Below, in pieces: positions 43,201 through 54,546 of a stretch of DNA of 64,000 bases. Positions within the stretch are counted from its first letter, which is position 1, and each line of letters opens with the position of its first letter. The notes beneath the pieces are model-generated. The model searched no databases, had not been told where the DNA came from, and was given only the letters and a program-made list of their open reading frames with translations. This stretch comes from Endothia cerciana (taxonomy: Eukaryota; Ascomycota; Sordariomycetes; Diaporthales; Cryphonectriaceae). Both the position numbers and the translations under genes were made by a program. The DNA lies in NCBI GenBank assembly GCA_026119935.1, contig JALRMH010000018.1, forward strand, positions 372,001-436,000, written 5' to 3'.

Positions 43201-44277
43201 CCCTCTGACTATCAGTGAACCTGCCACTCCAAGCGGATAGATTCCTTATTAGGCCATCCTAACGCAGGCCTAACCGCTTGGTTATCGAAGATTCATACTG
43301 AACCATATTATTCAGAGACCTAAAGTTGGCAAATCTCTATTCAGAATGAATGAAATATGCGAGTCAGCGGAATCGCTTCAAGGCTCTTTGATGTTCAGCG
43401 AGAGTGAGGAGAGGTTGCCGACATGCGAGTATTCCCGTTCGGGACTCGAGATTGTGCGCTACATCTTCGCGAGCATCCCCGAGACCAAAATTCATATGTA
43501 GAAACTCATATACCGCCAGACCAGGCTGTGCACATGTGGATGAAATCTGTACAATTTACTGAGTGCCAAGTTTTGATCGTGGACGTGTGACGCGGGCCTC
43601 CAGATCCGAGCAGACCGCCAGATTTGTTGTCCAGCATCGAGCGTGAAAGTCTACTAGCAATGCTACGGCTATGGAGGACAAGAGCAATGAACTGCGATCC
43701 GAGTAGCTCAACTATTGTAATATCTTAGTGAAGCTTGGTGCGGGTCCCGAGGTCGGTCCGGGGGGTTTTAGTGTTCCCAGACACCAGGGTATGATCTCCC
43801 ATACACATCCCAACTTCGGCGTGCGTCTGATATTCCGGAGTCTAGGAGACCAGTGCCATGCGATTGAGGGGACTCCCTCGGGATTTAGATGTGTGAAGGC
43901 CCGACTTCGTCAGGGGTTTACCCGGAGCAGGGCCTTGGGCGAACTGCCGGTACGACGTCGTCGCCGTGATGCTTGACATCATACTAAGGTGCGGGGCGAC
44001 CACTAGAACAGGGGCCTTAAGACTTATTCTTGCGCTTGGACCTCATACTTCCAATAACTTCTTCAACATATTCAGCAAATCCCACAAGTCTGGCTTGCCT
44101 ATGTGAGTGTGCTGGTGGCACTGTTGCCGAGTGTGCACCATTCACGAGGCTTGACGCTGTAAGATCTCCTGGCTGACAGCAGAGGTACAGAGAGGGCGGG
44201 TCGGGACGCGAAAGAAATATTGACCAGCCGAAATCTTATATGCCAGTGCAACTGCGACACAATCGACCAAAATCAGA
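40202..44277. other. Four-kilobase gene-poor region
   Basis: No gene could be supported. It includes a (TA) run near 41382-41404, a G/A-rich motif at 41101-41125 and a tRNA-like element discussed under rejections. The open frame at 42712-42296 (138 codons, minus; basic, no motifs) is too weak to call. Confidence 0.5.
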
Positions 44278-45537
44278 ATGTTGCCCACGCTCGCCGGCCC
44301 TGTTAGCCTTGCTGCTATCGCAGGAGCCGCCTTTCCCAACACCTGTCCCAACCCAGCGCTGTCCAGCTCGAACACCACGGACGGTGTCTGTCCGCAAGAC
44401 TTTACGATCATTGGCGATCCACTGGAGGCTGTCCATGAGAGCACCGATGCACCGACTGGCCTTGCTGTGGACAACGACTTGAACGTGTATCTGACGTACC
44501 CACGCAACGCTGAAAACTCGACCAACAACGTGGTCATTTGTACCAGCTTCGAAGATGAAGAGCCGTGGCCATCTGCCGAGATTCAACGGTGCGCGGCCGG
44601 GCAGGACCCCTCAACCTGCTTCATCAATGTCCAAAACGTCGTGCTAGACTCGATAGAGCAAATGTGGATTGTCGATAGCGGTATTGCATACGGGTCCAGC
44701 GGCCAGGCCGTCTCGGGCGGAGCGAAGATCATGTCTTTCAATGTGACGACACGAGAGTTGATCAAGACGTACCTGTTCTCGGACGGCATCTTGTTCAACA
44801 AGACTAACCTGAACGATGTTCGCATCAACAACACAGCTGGAACCGGGGGATTTGCGTTTTTAACCGACGAGTCTCCGGGCGGTGGCGTGGTCGCCGTGGA
44901 TCTCGCGACAGGCGGTGTGGTGAAGCGGCTGAACGGCACGTCTGTGGTGATGGCCGATCCGACATTCGTGGGCGTCTATAACGGACGGCCGATCTACTGC
45001 TGGAACGGGACGACGAAGAGTTCCTGCAACACCGCCTCGGACGGAATCGCGCTCCAGAGCGGCAACGTGTATTGGGGCAACCTGGCATCTCGGCGCTTCT
45101 ACTACGTCTCTCAAGCCGTCATGCAGAACTTCAGCGCCACCGACGCCGAGGTCCTGGCAGCCGTTCAGGACCCGGGCCAGCTCGGTACCGAGCAGGCTGG
45201 CTTCACAGCTGATGATCAGGGCCGGTTGTTCATGTTGGCGAGCGAGCAGAATGCCATCTTCTATGTTCAGACGGATCAAGCGAGAGTCCCGGAAGAGGTG
45301 AACGGCGTTCCCCCTGGTGGCTCAGGGCCGGTAGCGGCGAAGAACTATTATGTCAAAACGCTGGTAAGGAGCGGCCTCATCCAGCACGCGGACAGCGCGG
45401 CAATCTTGGACGGCTATCTCTATTTCTGCACCAACCAACTGAGTTTGGCCCCTGCGAGGCAGTATAATAACGTGGATGCCAGAAAGGGCCCATTCAGATC
45501 GTATCGTGTCAAGATAGGGGCGGGGCCGGCCGTATAG
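44278..45537 (+). CDS. Secreted major-royal-jelly/yellow-like protein
   Basis: An intronless gene of 419 aa with a hydrophobic N-terminal signal-like segment (residues 1-18) and many N-glycosylation sequons. It fits the MRJP/yellow six-bladed propeller family. Family landmarks are PTGLAVDNDLNVYLTYPR near residue 60, EQMWIVDSG near residue 125, and LNDVRIN near residue 180. SDGIALQSGNVYWGNLASR and DGYLYFCTNQL come towards the end. In insects the family includes nutritional proteins and dopachrome-converting yellow proteins; fungal members are uncharacterised. No catalytic residue can be named. Confidence 0.85.
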   Translation: MLPTLAGPVSLAAIAGAAFPNTCPNPALSSSNTTDGVCPQDFTIIGDPLEAVHESTDAPTGLAVDNDLNVYLTYPRNAENSTNNVVICTSFEDEEPWPSAEIQRCAAGQDPSTCFINVQNVVLDSIEQMWIVDSGIAYGSSGQAVSGGAKIMSFNVTTRELIKTYLFSDGILFNKTNLNDVRINNTAGTGGFAFLTDESPGGGVVAVDLATGGVVKRLNGTSVVMADPTFVGVYNGRPIYCWNGTTKSSCNTASDGIALQSGNVYWGNLASRRFYYVSQAVMQNFSATDAEVLAAVQDPGQLGTEQAGFTADDQGRLFMLASEQNAIFYVQTDQARVPEEVNGVPPGGSGPVAAKNYYVKTLVRSGLIQHADSAAILDGYLYFCTNQLSLAPARQYNNVDARKGPFRSYRVKIGAGPAV

Positions 45538-47524
45538 TCGGGGGTTCGGCGTCGTAGACTTATCTACCTAGCTAGACGGATAGTTGTCAGTAGCAGCCCT
45601 CGTTCAGGTCCGTCGTAATTGAAGACGAAGCCAGGCAGGACTCCTTTCGAAAAGGAAATTTTAATTGCTGCTTGACTGATCCGAGCCTCCCGCAGCATGG
45701 CAGTCTCCCGGGTCTGAAACTGAGGGAACCTCGACTTGTCCCCGTAACGCTTAGCCGCGAGATGCCTGAACATGATACACTCCTAGGTCATGACGTACAA
45801 ACATGTGCCATTGTTCGAGATCGTCAGACTTATAAGAGACTGTGTTCTCGACGTCTCTGCCAATGTTAGAATGGCGCTTGCAGGTGGCTCTCAATGAACC
45901 CAAGACATGGCGGTCTCTTTCCGAGACCCTCGCATTGATTTGAAGCTGTCAATATCGCCTTGGCCTATCAGCTCAGGACCCGAAATTTCGGTGTGCTGAC
46001 ACGCAGCAATGGGGTGCGATATCTGTCTCAGACACGAGGCATCTCACATCCTTAGCTGATCCCAACGGTCACGACGGCTCGATGAAGAGCTGCTGGTGAC
46101 TCGTAGAAACCTGAAGAGTAAGAAACACCCTTCCGCAACTCGACAAGAGGTCAGATGCGCGAGCTCACGTGTCACCAGGCTCGCGCACAGGTGGAGAATG
46201 CGCTCGTGTACCTTGCATACGTGTGGGGATATGCAAACGACGTCGAGGCCAGTTCTTGGGGGTCTGCAACCCTGCGAGTGGGATCGGGTGCTTCGAGAAG
46301 CTCAAAAGCACCTCACTGTCCACTGCGCCTCCTGGGCGGGTTGATGGTGTGGGGCTGTTGGTGGCAACGAGACCTGGAACCCGCCTGTCAGATCGCGAGC
46401 AACAATTCCTAGCCCCAGGCGGATAGGCGGTTCGAAAGGCATCGAGTAGGTGCTTGCAGCTGGCGAGAGTTTGTGTTGATATTGCGGGCAGCCAGGTCTC
46501 ATGGCACTGGGACATCTTAAGCCTGGTTCTCAGTGAGGAATTTTCTTATCTCAGCCCTTGCGTTTGTTAACTACCGTGCCGGTAATAGCGCGAGATGACA
46601 ACACGGACCTTTCCAACAAAGAAAAAGGGGCAGACGCATTAACGCTGATCATGAGCTCGCTGGTGGCTGAGTGTAGACCTCTGATCAGATCTGAAAATGT
46701 CGCGATACCAGTGAGTATGTCAGGACTGAGTCAACAATCCAACAGGTATGAGGTCCCGCAATAAACTACTATAGTATGTCGAGTCGATATAGCCATCACG
46801 ACGAACCAGGGTGGGTTCACGGAAGTAGTTCCCATCCATGATACTCCTTCTGCTAAGCCCCGCTGACCAATATTTGTTTCTCACCAATTATGGTATGGGG
46901 TCTGTGGTCTTATCTTCTAGCGGCCGTTTTCCCAGTTCATCCCGATTTCTCGGCGAGCCCTATGGCTAGTGCAGCAGGACATTAAGCCGGATCTAAAGAC
47001 CTCGGTCTACAGATGTTCGTCAGGCTTCTGTGCCGAATCTGGCGTCCTCCGCTCGGTTCGCGCGGTCAGCTCGATGCCAAGTCGCAGCATCAAGCTGCGC
47101 TCGTGTCCGTCTTTAGTGTTCTCCGGGCTCTGGCTTGCTCTTGGCCTGCTCCCCATTATCGGTAAGATCATCCCGCCCCAGAGGGTGGGACCGATATCTT
47201 GCATGTTCCTGCAGTCCAAGTGGATTCAATATGGCGCCCCCCCACCAATACGACGCGTCCCTATCGTCTGTCAGCGTAGACTCCCATGTCGACCAGCCCG
47301 CCACCCACCGCTAGCCCCCCCGAATCCTTCGCAGTGCTTCCGAGGCTCATATACTTGTGTATATATTATCATTGGGCATGTCTCTGCGCCTGAACACGGC
47401 CTCCCTTCGGACCTTTGTTCATCAGCCGACAGCAGCTTCCTGTGACACTCAGCTGTTGAGACCCCTGAACCCAGCTGGCCGGAGTCTCCTTTCTCTTAGC
47501 CTCTACCCAGACTAAGGAAGCAGG
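45538..47524. other. Spacer without a supported gene
   Basis: About 2 kb. Several overlapping short open frames on both strands at 46096-46515 and 46969-47445 cancel each other out and show no domains. The last ~200 bp would contain the promoter of the gene at 47525. Confidence 0.55.
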
Positions 47525-48925
47525 ATGCGTTTCCTGTCCATAGTAGCGTCAGCACTGTTGGCCGCTGGCCAAGTGGCGGTCGCTGCCACAGTGCAGACCC
47601 CCAAAACCCCTGTGGTGGTTCGCGATCAGAAGATTGCTCCCAAGGTCTTCATCATCAGCATGGTAAGTCCGCGCCATAAGTATGCGACCAGCACTTCTCT
47701 GGAACCTGGGCTCTAATCCCTTGCGTAGTTTAGCCCCGAGGCAGACATCTGGTATGAGAATCTCCCCAGCAGTGGCCTAGGTGATCTCTTGGCTGTCAAC
47801 ATCTCAGCTCCGGGCTTGTCTATGCTTTTCCCTCACATCCACTGCACAGCAGACTACGAGATCTGCCAAGTTACGACTGGCGAGTCGGAGATCAACGCCG
47901 CCGCAACCATCTCCTCGGTTGTGCTGTCAGGAAAGTTCGACCTGACCTCGACGTATTTCATGATTGCGGGTATCGCAGGTGTGAGCCCTGCGTGGAGCAC
48001 CCTCGGTGGCGTTGCCCTTTCGCGGTATGCCGTGCAAGTTGCTCTTCAGTACGAGTTCGATGCCAGAGAAATGCCCGAGAACTTCACCACCGGCTACTTC
48101 GGCTTCGATACATACATGCCCAACACCTTCCCAGGCGAGTGGTATGGGTCCGAGGTCTTCGAGCTGAACGAGGATCTGCGCCAGCTGGCCTACGGCTACG
48201 CCTCCCAGGCCAACCTGAGTGATAACTCCGCCGCCGCCGCATACCGCGAGCGCTACGCCGCGAGCACTGAGAACTACACTGCCGGCTCGGAACCGCCCAG
48301 TGTGGTGCTCTGCGATACCGCGACCAGCGACGTGTACTACTCTGGAGATCTGCTCTCAAGCGCGTTCGACAACACCACCACGCTGTGGACGAACGGCTCG
48401 GGCAATTACTGCATGACCGCCCAGGAGGACAACGCCACTCTCGAGGTCATGGTGCGCATGGCTATCGAGGGCCTCGTCGACTTTGCTCGCATCATCCTCA
48501 TGCGAACGGGGTCCGACTTCGACCGTCCCCCTCCAGGCGTCTCTGCGTATGACCACCTGCTCATTATGGACCAGAATGGCTTCGAGATCGCGATTGATAA
48601 CATCTACAACGCGGGTGTCGAGATCGTTAGGGGAGTTCTGGGCGACTGGAATTGCACTTTCAAGGATGGCGTCGAGGCCTCGAACTACATTGGTGATGTG
48701 TTTGGCTCCCTGGGCGGCGAGCCTGACTTCGGTCCTGGCACCATCACTGATGGCCAGGGCGTTCTGCCTGATGGAGAGACGGGCGATCTGGAGAAGCGAG
48801 ACGCAGGTGCTCCCAAGGACATCAAGGTAAAGAGGGCAGCAGAGTTGAAGAGGAAGAGGGGACTGCAGGGCCGGAAGGGAACGCAGAGCTTGCCCATGAT
48901 GAAGATTCGAGCTCCCAAGGCTTGA
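47525..48925 (+). CDS. Purine nucleoside permease (NUP-type) protein, secreted or surface
   Basis: Exons 47525-47662 and 47729-48925 (444 aa), with one 66-bp GT-AG intron. A clear signal peptide covers residues 1-20 (MRFLSIVASALLAAGQVAVA). The NUP family core begins PKVFIISMFSPEADIWYENL, where the intron lies inside, and continues with GLSMLFPHIHCTADYEICQ. IAGIAGVSPAWSTLGGVALSRYAV follows, with the phosphorylase-like fold implied. Family members are linked to purine nucleoside uptake in Candida. The final ~45 residues are an unusual basic tail with dibasic sites (LEKRD near residue 403, then VKRA and KRKR) that look Kex2-cleavable. Confidence 0.87.
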
Positions 48926-49560
48926 TACTGATATTATCTGATGTAGTTACGGAAAAATAACGCTGATTCTTCATCAGCCCTCCAAAAAAGCAGTATAGAG
49001 TAATCAAAACACGCAAAGTTCAAATGAACCAACCAAGTGGACTACGTTTCCTCATTGCCTCTCTCTCTTCCGAATAGCCCCTCGCCCTCGTCGGCCACCT
49101 CAGCTAAGGCAGCTTCCTCGCATTGGAGACGGAGAGTGAGGATAGGTTCAGCTATTAATTCCCAGAGACGCTTGGGCTCGATCTGTGTCCCCAGGTAATG
49201 AAAAGGTCACTTCTGACCAGCACCGCTCTTACAAGACGCATATATTGACGTGGTAAGTCATAAGTTCAAGGCGACGACGAGGAGGTTCCAAGTCTACCTT
49301 GCTATTGTATATACTTTTGAGTCCAAGTGGGTGGAATAGCCAGGCAAAGCACCCTGCGAGAAGCTTGCAACCTTTGAACCAGAGGACGTCAAGCGTATAG
49401 GATACGTGACTGGTACAGACGAAGCGATAGACTTCAAGATCAGCTTTTTCACTCGTATATATAGTTGAATTTGAAGGCCTGTAATGGTCTCAAAGCTGAC
49501 CCTGCTTTCTGCTTCATACTGATGTAGTAGGGAGTCAATTTTGAATACCTCAGGTGCGAT
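48926..49560. other. Spacer between convergent genes
   Basis: Holds the 3' ends of the permease-type gene and the small minus-strand gene. Nothing else seen. Confidence 0.6.
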
Positions 49561-50064
49561 TTAGAGAGATACACTGCTTGCGTACACCTCTTCAAACTCC
49601 CACTGGTCCCCCTCATCCTTACTTGCAACCAAGCTCTCCCCATCCGGCCCACGGGACATCTTGTACAGTTCATCCCCTCGCCAATATCTCACGAGAATAA
49701 GATACCCCCCTCGCGGGTCTGGACGCACACAGAAGTACTCATAAGCTCGATGATGAGTAACCGCTGCACGGAAGCCACCTTGTGCGTTGGCACCCAGGTA
49801 TGTTCCAGATACGTGGTTACGGAATCCGAGCCACCCATCCTTCTCAACGCATGCCCAGAACCATCCTCCACCTGGCTTTCCGCCGTATTCTAGTTCGAGT
49901 TGTACTTTCCCTTCCACAAGGGTGACCAATTGGTTTGTATCACGGTGGTGAATTTGGTAAACCTTGCCCGGCTGGGGTACCACTGGATAATAAGCAGGAC
50001 TTCCCGAGCGAGGGGTCCGCCCGTAATCCTTAAGCTTCTCTTCCTCACTCGACGTTGGCGTCAT
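49561..50064 (-). CDS. Small hypothetical protein, possibly beta-trefoil
   Basis: Single-exon frame of 167 aa starting with a hydrophilic tail (MTPTSSEEEKLKDYGRTP). Spaced Trp/Tyr/Gly-rich strand motifs follow: GKVYQIHHRDTNQLVTL, WFWACVEKDGWLGFRN, GTYLGANAQGGF and EYFCVRPDPRGGYLILVRY. This alternation of strand and G-x-Y-L turn looks like a fascin- or ricin-B-like beta-trefoil of a kind found as small conserved proteins in fungi. No signal peptide. Function unknown; coding status rests on the patterned protein and the long frame. Confidence 0.6.
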   Translation of the reverse strand: MTPTSSEEEKLKDYGRTPRSGSPAYYPVVPQPGKVYQIHHRDTNQLVTLVEGKVQLELEYGGKPGGGWFWACVEKDGWLGFRNHVSGTYLGANAQGGFRAAVTHHRAYEYFCVRPDPRGGYLILVRYWRGDELYKMSRGPDGESLVASKDEGDQWEFEEVYASSVSL

Positions 50065-51278
50065 GATGATGCTGTCGTTGTCGATTGATGCTAGGGAGGA
50101 ACCTGTCTGAGAGTCAGCCGTTTACAGCTCCAAAAGCCCGCAAGGAGATGTCATAAGGGCTTTGTCTTCCATACGGCGAGACATTTTATCTTATGAATAT
50201 CACTGAATCTAGGATTATGGGTGCGTTGTTGATGTTGAGAGGTGTCGGAACGATGGATGTTAAAGAGGAAAGACGCTGGGACCTGAACTTTTGGGGTACG
50301 GCCGGAACATGCAATTGCACGTGATCCGATGACTGGGCTAACGCTTACAGTAGTTAGAAGAACATACCTCATAGGCCAACCTTAAAATTAAAGTGTCATT
50401 ACTTCTTCTGTCCAGGCGACAACAAGCCTTAACGAGCGATGTCCTGAACGGCTAGATCAAAGGGTCTGATCTGGTCTGGATTATCTAAGCCCTCCAGTTA
50501 GCTCCTGTTGCGAACGGGCGCCGTAAAGCCCCCCCAAGAACAACAAAGAATGTGTGGTCTGTCATGGCAAGGGATATGGGGGCTTCAAAAAGAGAAGAGT
50601 GCTCGTTCTTTTGGCCTGCAAGCGCTGATCACAGAAGCCAGCTGCAGCCCCAAGGCGTAGAGGGAGAGAAGAATACAGCCAGAAAGATTGCGATGTGATC
50701 AGGTCCTCGGTCGACGGAGTGCCTGTCCGGATCTTGAGTGAAAGCAATGAAGCCTACACAAGAGGGGCCAATAAGGGTCCGCGTAAAATAGAAGTACCCT
50801 CTGATAAGAACACATGTCTTTTTTTTTTTTTTTTTTTTTTTCAAAATTAGAGTAGAGAAAGGAGGCTGGGTGGCTATGGCTTTATATGTCTCTGATCAGA
50901 GCTCGGCAGATGTCATAGAGCCCTGATGGTATCCCTGACCCCCGGAACACTGTCAGAACATATTATACGGATTTGGTAATGACAGTAGTGATGTCAAAGG
51001 CGGTTGAGGTTGTTGAAAAAGGGCGAAGGCGGTGAGGGACTTGGCTGGTCGCTACTTGGAAACCAAAAAGGTCTATGGCTGAGGATGGCGAGTTCTTGGG
51101 CAACGGACGTCCCAATAGATAATGCGATGGGGAGGCAGTCGATGCCATTTAGGGGCTACAATGAGCAAGGAACCTGGGCTTGCACCATTGTCAAGGTTGC
51201 AGCCTCCAAAGCTGCTACGGTTCTGCGGATGCTTCAACGCAATGGATATTGCCATACACGGTTTACACCAAGAGGATA
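50065..51278. other. Spacer with long poly-T tract
   Basis: No gene is supported. A run of 23 T lies at 50819-50841. The right end contains the 3' flank of the transporter gene. Confidence 0.6.
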
Positions 51279-53063
51279 TTATATCACTTGCCCTACTGTC
51301 TTCTCCTTTTCCCTGTCTTTCTTCTCTTGCTTTGCCCTCTTCTCCTCCCTCCACTTCTTTCCCCGCAGCAAGACGAGCCAGAGTAAGGGGCTGAAACACA
51401 ACCAGGCGCTACTGATGAAGACACCGGTGAAGCCAATCCCGATCTTCTCGATCATAAAGGGGGCCACAGCCACAGCACCTGCGCTCAACAGACACCGGAA
51501 CAGATTGTTGGCTGCCGTGGCCGTAGCTGGAATGTCTTGGTGCGTGTCCACCACCAATGTGTTAAAGCCTTGTTGCGCTCCGCTGAAGAACAAGCCTAGA
51601 AAGAACAGAGACACCTCGATTCCCGCGAGACTGGCTCTCGACTCCATAGTCCATGCATAAGCAAGCACAGTGCCACAGGAAATGTAGACCAAGGGTATGC
51701 AGACTTCCAGCCTGATCCTCTCGATCGGGAAGACTTCGATTTTCTGCTGACGCGACAAATCGAGTGGCAGGCCAAGGCGTCGTGAATGCCGTCGGAAATT
51801 GTAATCGAACAGCCGTCCTGTCAGGAATCGAGAGAAGAGGGATCCTATGCCGAGTGGAAGGTAACAAAGACCCGTGATGGCGGACGAATAACCAAATCGG
51901 CCAGTCAGTTGTTCAGACAACGTAGTCAGAACCATGAAATACCCGGCGAAGAAGATCGCGCCGAATCCCAAAGTGATGCCGCCCTCTCGCTCGCTGAGGA
52001 TGAGCAGTGATGAGAGCGGGTTTGGTCGCCTTTTCGGCTTCACAATCGTAGACCTGTCCTCTACATAGTCTTGACCGCCGTTGAGTGGCTTGCCTTGCCT
52101 GAGTCGCCACCACTGCAATACGCTGAGATTCCATTTCGGGGGCTGTACGCTGTTGTTGCCCACGACAGCCCGGCCCGTCTCCGGGAGGATGGCTATCATA
52201 AGGATCGTGACAACAGCGCTGAAGATGAGCAGGAACCAGAAGATCCAATGCCAGTCCAGGTATTCGTTCAGCAAGCCCCCGATCACCGGGCCGAGCGCAG
52301 GGCCGAGCGAGATCCCAAGAGTAGTGTAGCCGAGCCATGATCCTCTCTCAGCCCTTGTGACCATGTCAGAGACTGTTGCTGAACTCAGCGCTATCGTGGC
52401 CGAGCTACCTGCAGACTGCAGGCAGCGTAAGACCATCAGCGCAGGATAGCTATTCTGTAGGGCAAGTGCGAGGTTGGCAACCAGATATATCGAGAAAGTG
52501 ACGACGTACGCCGGGCGGCGGCCCTTAACGTCGGAGAGCGTACCGATGAATGACGGTGCAATTCCCTGTACGATCTGGTACGTAGTAATGCTGAGATTGA
52601 TGAGTGATGTCTTGACTTTCAGGTCCTCGGCAATTTTGTTGAGGGCAGGTAGGTAAATAGAGCCTGTGAGGGGTGAAAGTACGCCTGCGAAGGCCACGAG
52701 CAGGATAACCTGGATCCTTTGAGCCCTCGGAATAACAGAGTAGACAGCTTCCTGGTGAGTTGCTGGCCGATCCAGGTCTCCAGTTTCTGATGGGTCCTTT
52801 TGTACCGAATTCCTGGCAGTCGCCATTCCGCTGTCGTCACCATGCTTGATGTCGGGCATCTCCCTGTCATCCATCGCTTCAGCAGCAAGGTCGTCGGCGT
52901 TTGTAGGGAGCTCTTCGCTCGATCTTTCGCCAGATGCCCGCCCCCGGACACCTCGCGTTTCTGGGTCGATCTCCATGGTTTCCGTACGGCAAGTAAGACG
53001 AGAAGGCGGACCTTTGTGGAAAGGGTGGAACTCGATCATGTCTGGACACAAGGAAGAACCCAA
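51279..53063 (-). CDS. DHA1-type MFS multidrug transporter (Qdr/Dtr-like)
   Basis: An intronless gene of 594 aa from the first Met, or 565 aa from Met30 (52976), which begins MEIDPETRG and is equally plausible. A ~110-residue charged N-terminus is followed by twelve membrane segments. Motif A GTLSDVKGRRPAY lies between helices 2 and 3, LRCLQSAGSSATIALSSA gives motif B, and LGISLGPALGPVIGGLL gives the antiporter motif C. The central loop is long and basic, and a Lys/Glu-rich cytoplasmic tail ends the protein. It resembles fungal quinidine/dityrosine exporters. It is unrelated in sequence detail to the cluster exporter at 8270. Confidence 0.9.
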   Translation of the reverse strand: MGSSLCPDMIEFHPFHKGPPSRLTCRTETMEIDPETRGVRGRASGERSSEELPTNADDLAAEAMDDREMPDIKHGDDSGMATARNSVQKDPSETGDLDRPATHQEAVYSVIPRAQRIQVILLVAFAGVLSPLTGSIYLPALNKIAEDLKVKTSLINLSITTYQIVQGIAPSFIGTLSDVKGRRPAYVVTFSIYLVANLALALQNSYPALMVLRCLQSAGSSATIALSSATVSDMVTRAERGSWLGYTTLGISLGPALGPVIGGLLNEYLDWHWIFWFLLIFSAVVTILMIAILPETGRAVVGNNSVQPPKWNLSVLQWWRLRQGKPLNGGQDYVEDRSTIVKPKRRPNPLSSLLILSEREGGITLGFGAIFFAGYFMVLTTLSEQLTGRFGYSSAITGLCYLPLGIGSLFSRFLTGRLFDYNFRRHSRRLGLPLDLSRQQKIEVFPIERIRLEVCIPLVYISCGTVLAYAWTMESRASLAGIEVSLFFLGLFFSGAQQGFNTLVVDTHQDIPATATAANNLFRCLLSAGAVAVAPFMIEKIGIGFTGVFISSAWLCFSPLLWLVLLRGKKWREEKRAKQEKKDREKEKTVGQVI

Positions 53064-54546
53064 TCAGGCCACCGTCAAGTATTAGTATTCGCCTTGCAGA
53101 AGGAAGATCACCATTTAATGTGCAAATACTATGCTATAAATCCCGTTGGTCTTTATCATATTGCGGTCTGAATGACGTTTTGCCGATAGTGTGCCGATTA
53201 TCCGGCGACGCCCCTGCTTCCCTTCCTTTTAGGGGCAAAGTTCTTGTCGTGGTGGATCTTAAGGATTATAGGGGCTGACATCTTTGCCGAATTCGGTGCC
53301 GGCATTTGCAGCAGTTTTACCACGCCACAGCCTCGGAGCCCTTCTCAGATTACCACGTTGGTACCAGTTCGAGAGAGCCAACATGTCAAGGTAGTGAGTG
53401 TGTTAGATTTCAACTAATAGTCAATAACATTTGGGCTAGGAGACATTTTATCTCCAAACTACAGAACAGTTCCACGCCCTTGTATCTCCAGTGCATTCTC
53501 AGGTCCTAAACAAAACTATAGAACGGAGGTGATGTCGATCTTCGAAGTCAATCATATTCAGGTTCGACCCTGCAGTAGTCCTCTGGCTGCTCTAAGTAAG
53601 ACCTTGGCGTTCCGTCGGGTGAGGCGATCGCTCCGGCAGTACGATAATTAGTCTGCCCCTCTTGTTGCGCCGCATCAGGGTTACTCCGTGCATGATGCTG
53701 TGATCACCGTAAATCGGATGGTTGCTTGCAGGGCAGGTACTGTTCTTGTGCTGCGGCGTTTGGGTTGTCGGGCTCGTTGCCACAGGTGCGTGCCCAGCCG
53801 ACCTCGTTGAACTTCTCGTAGAGTTGAGCCGCTTTCTCAATGCCACGCTCTGTGGCCGTTTTTTACTCGCGCCTTTCAGGTCCACACACGTGCTTCCTTG
53901 ACCCCGGCTGCCATATCTGATCTCATAGAGCCTCATCCTTTCGTAAAAACCGGGTTTCAGCTATGTCAAGTATTCATTTTTGACACGATCGAGCCTGCGG
54001 TCAGCCGGTCCCGGATGCGGGCAGCCATTGTAGTCTTTGTATGCCTCGACCAACCTTTGATTACTCCCTAGCGATAAATTTGGTTCTTTTTAGGATGCGA
54101 CCAACCGAGTTCCCTGGACTTGGCTTGAGCTTTTGACTCGGGTTTCGCTTGTCTGCCGACCGGAAAGCCGACACTCGGGCCTGTGTCGGCAGCATTGTGG
54201 GCGGATTTCCTATCACGATCGGCCAAATTGTACTGACGATTTGGGATTTACCAGGAGCACTTCAGATTTACGCGGTTATCTTCGTCCTCATCTTGGGGTT
54301 TTGTATGCGACTCATCCTACTGTACAATGCAACCTTGAAGAAATTGCGAGACGGCGGCCTGGCTGGTCTCGTGAGCATGTTTACTGAATTCTTTGATGAT
54401 CTGAGGACCTCGGGAGACAGCGAGAAGCCGACGACACTGCAGTGGTCAACTAGGAGGCAAATCACCCATAGCCCATGCCTGGGCCGATCATTTTGGGAGT
54501 GCAGAGTGCAAGAGTCGAGTTTGATATTCCGTAATCCGTGCCCTCG
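53064..54546. other. Spacer; weak open frames only
   Basis: Frames at 53936-53592 (minus) and 54149-54700 (plus) are open. The latter includes a hydrophobic stretch (IYAVIFVLILGFCMRLILLY), but it lacks a family resemblance and runs antisense into the next gene. Neither is called. Confidence 0.5.
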
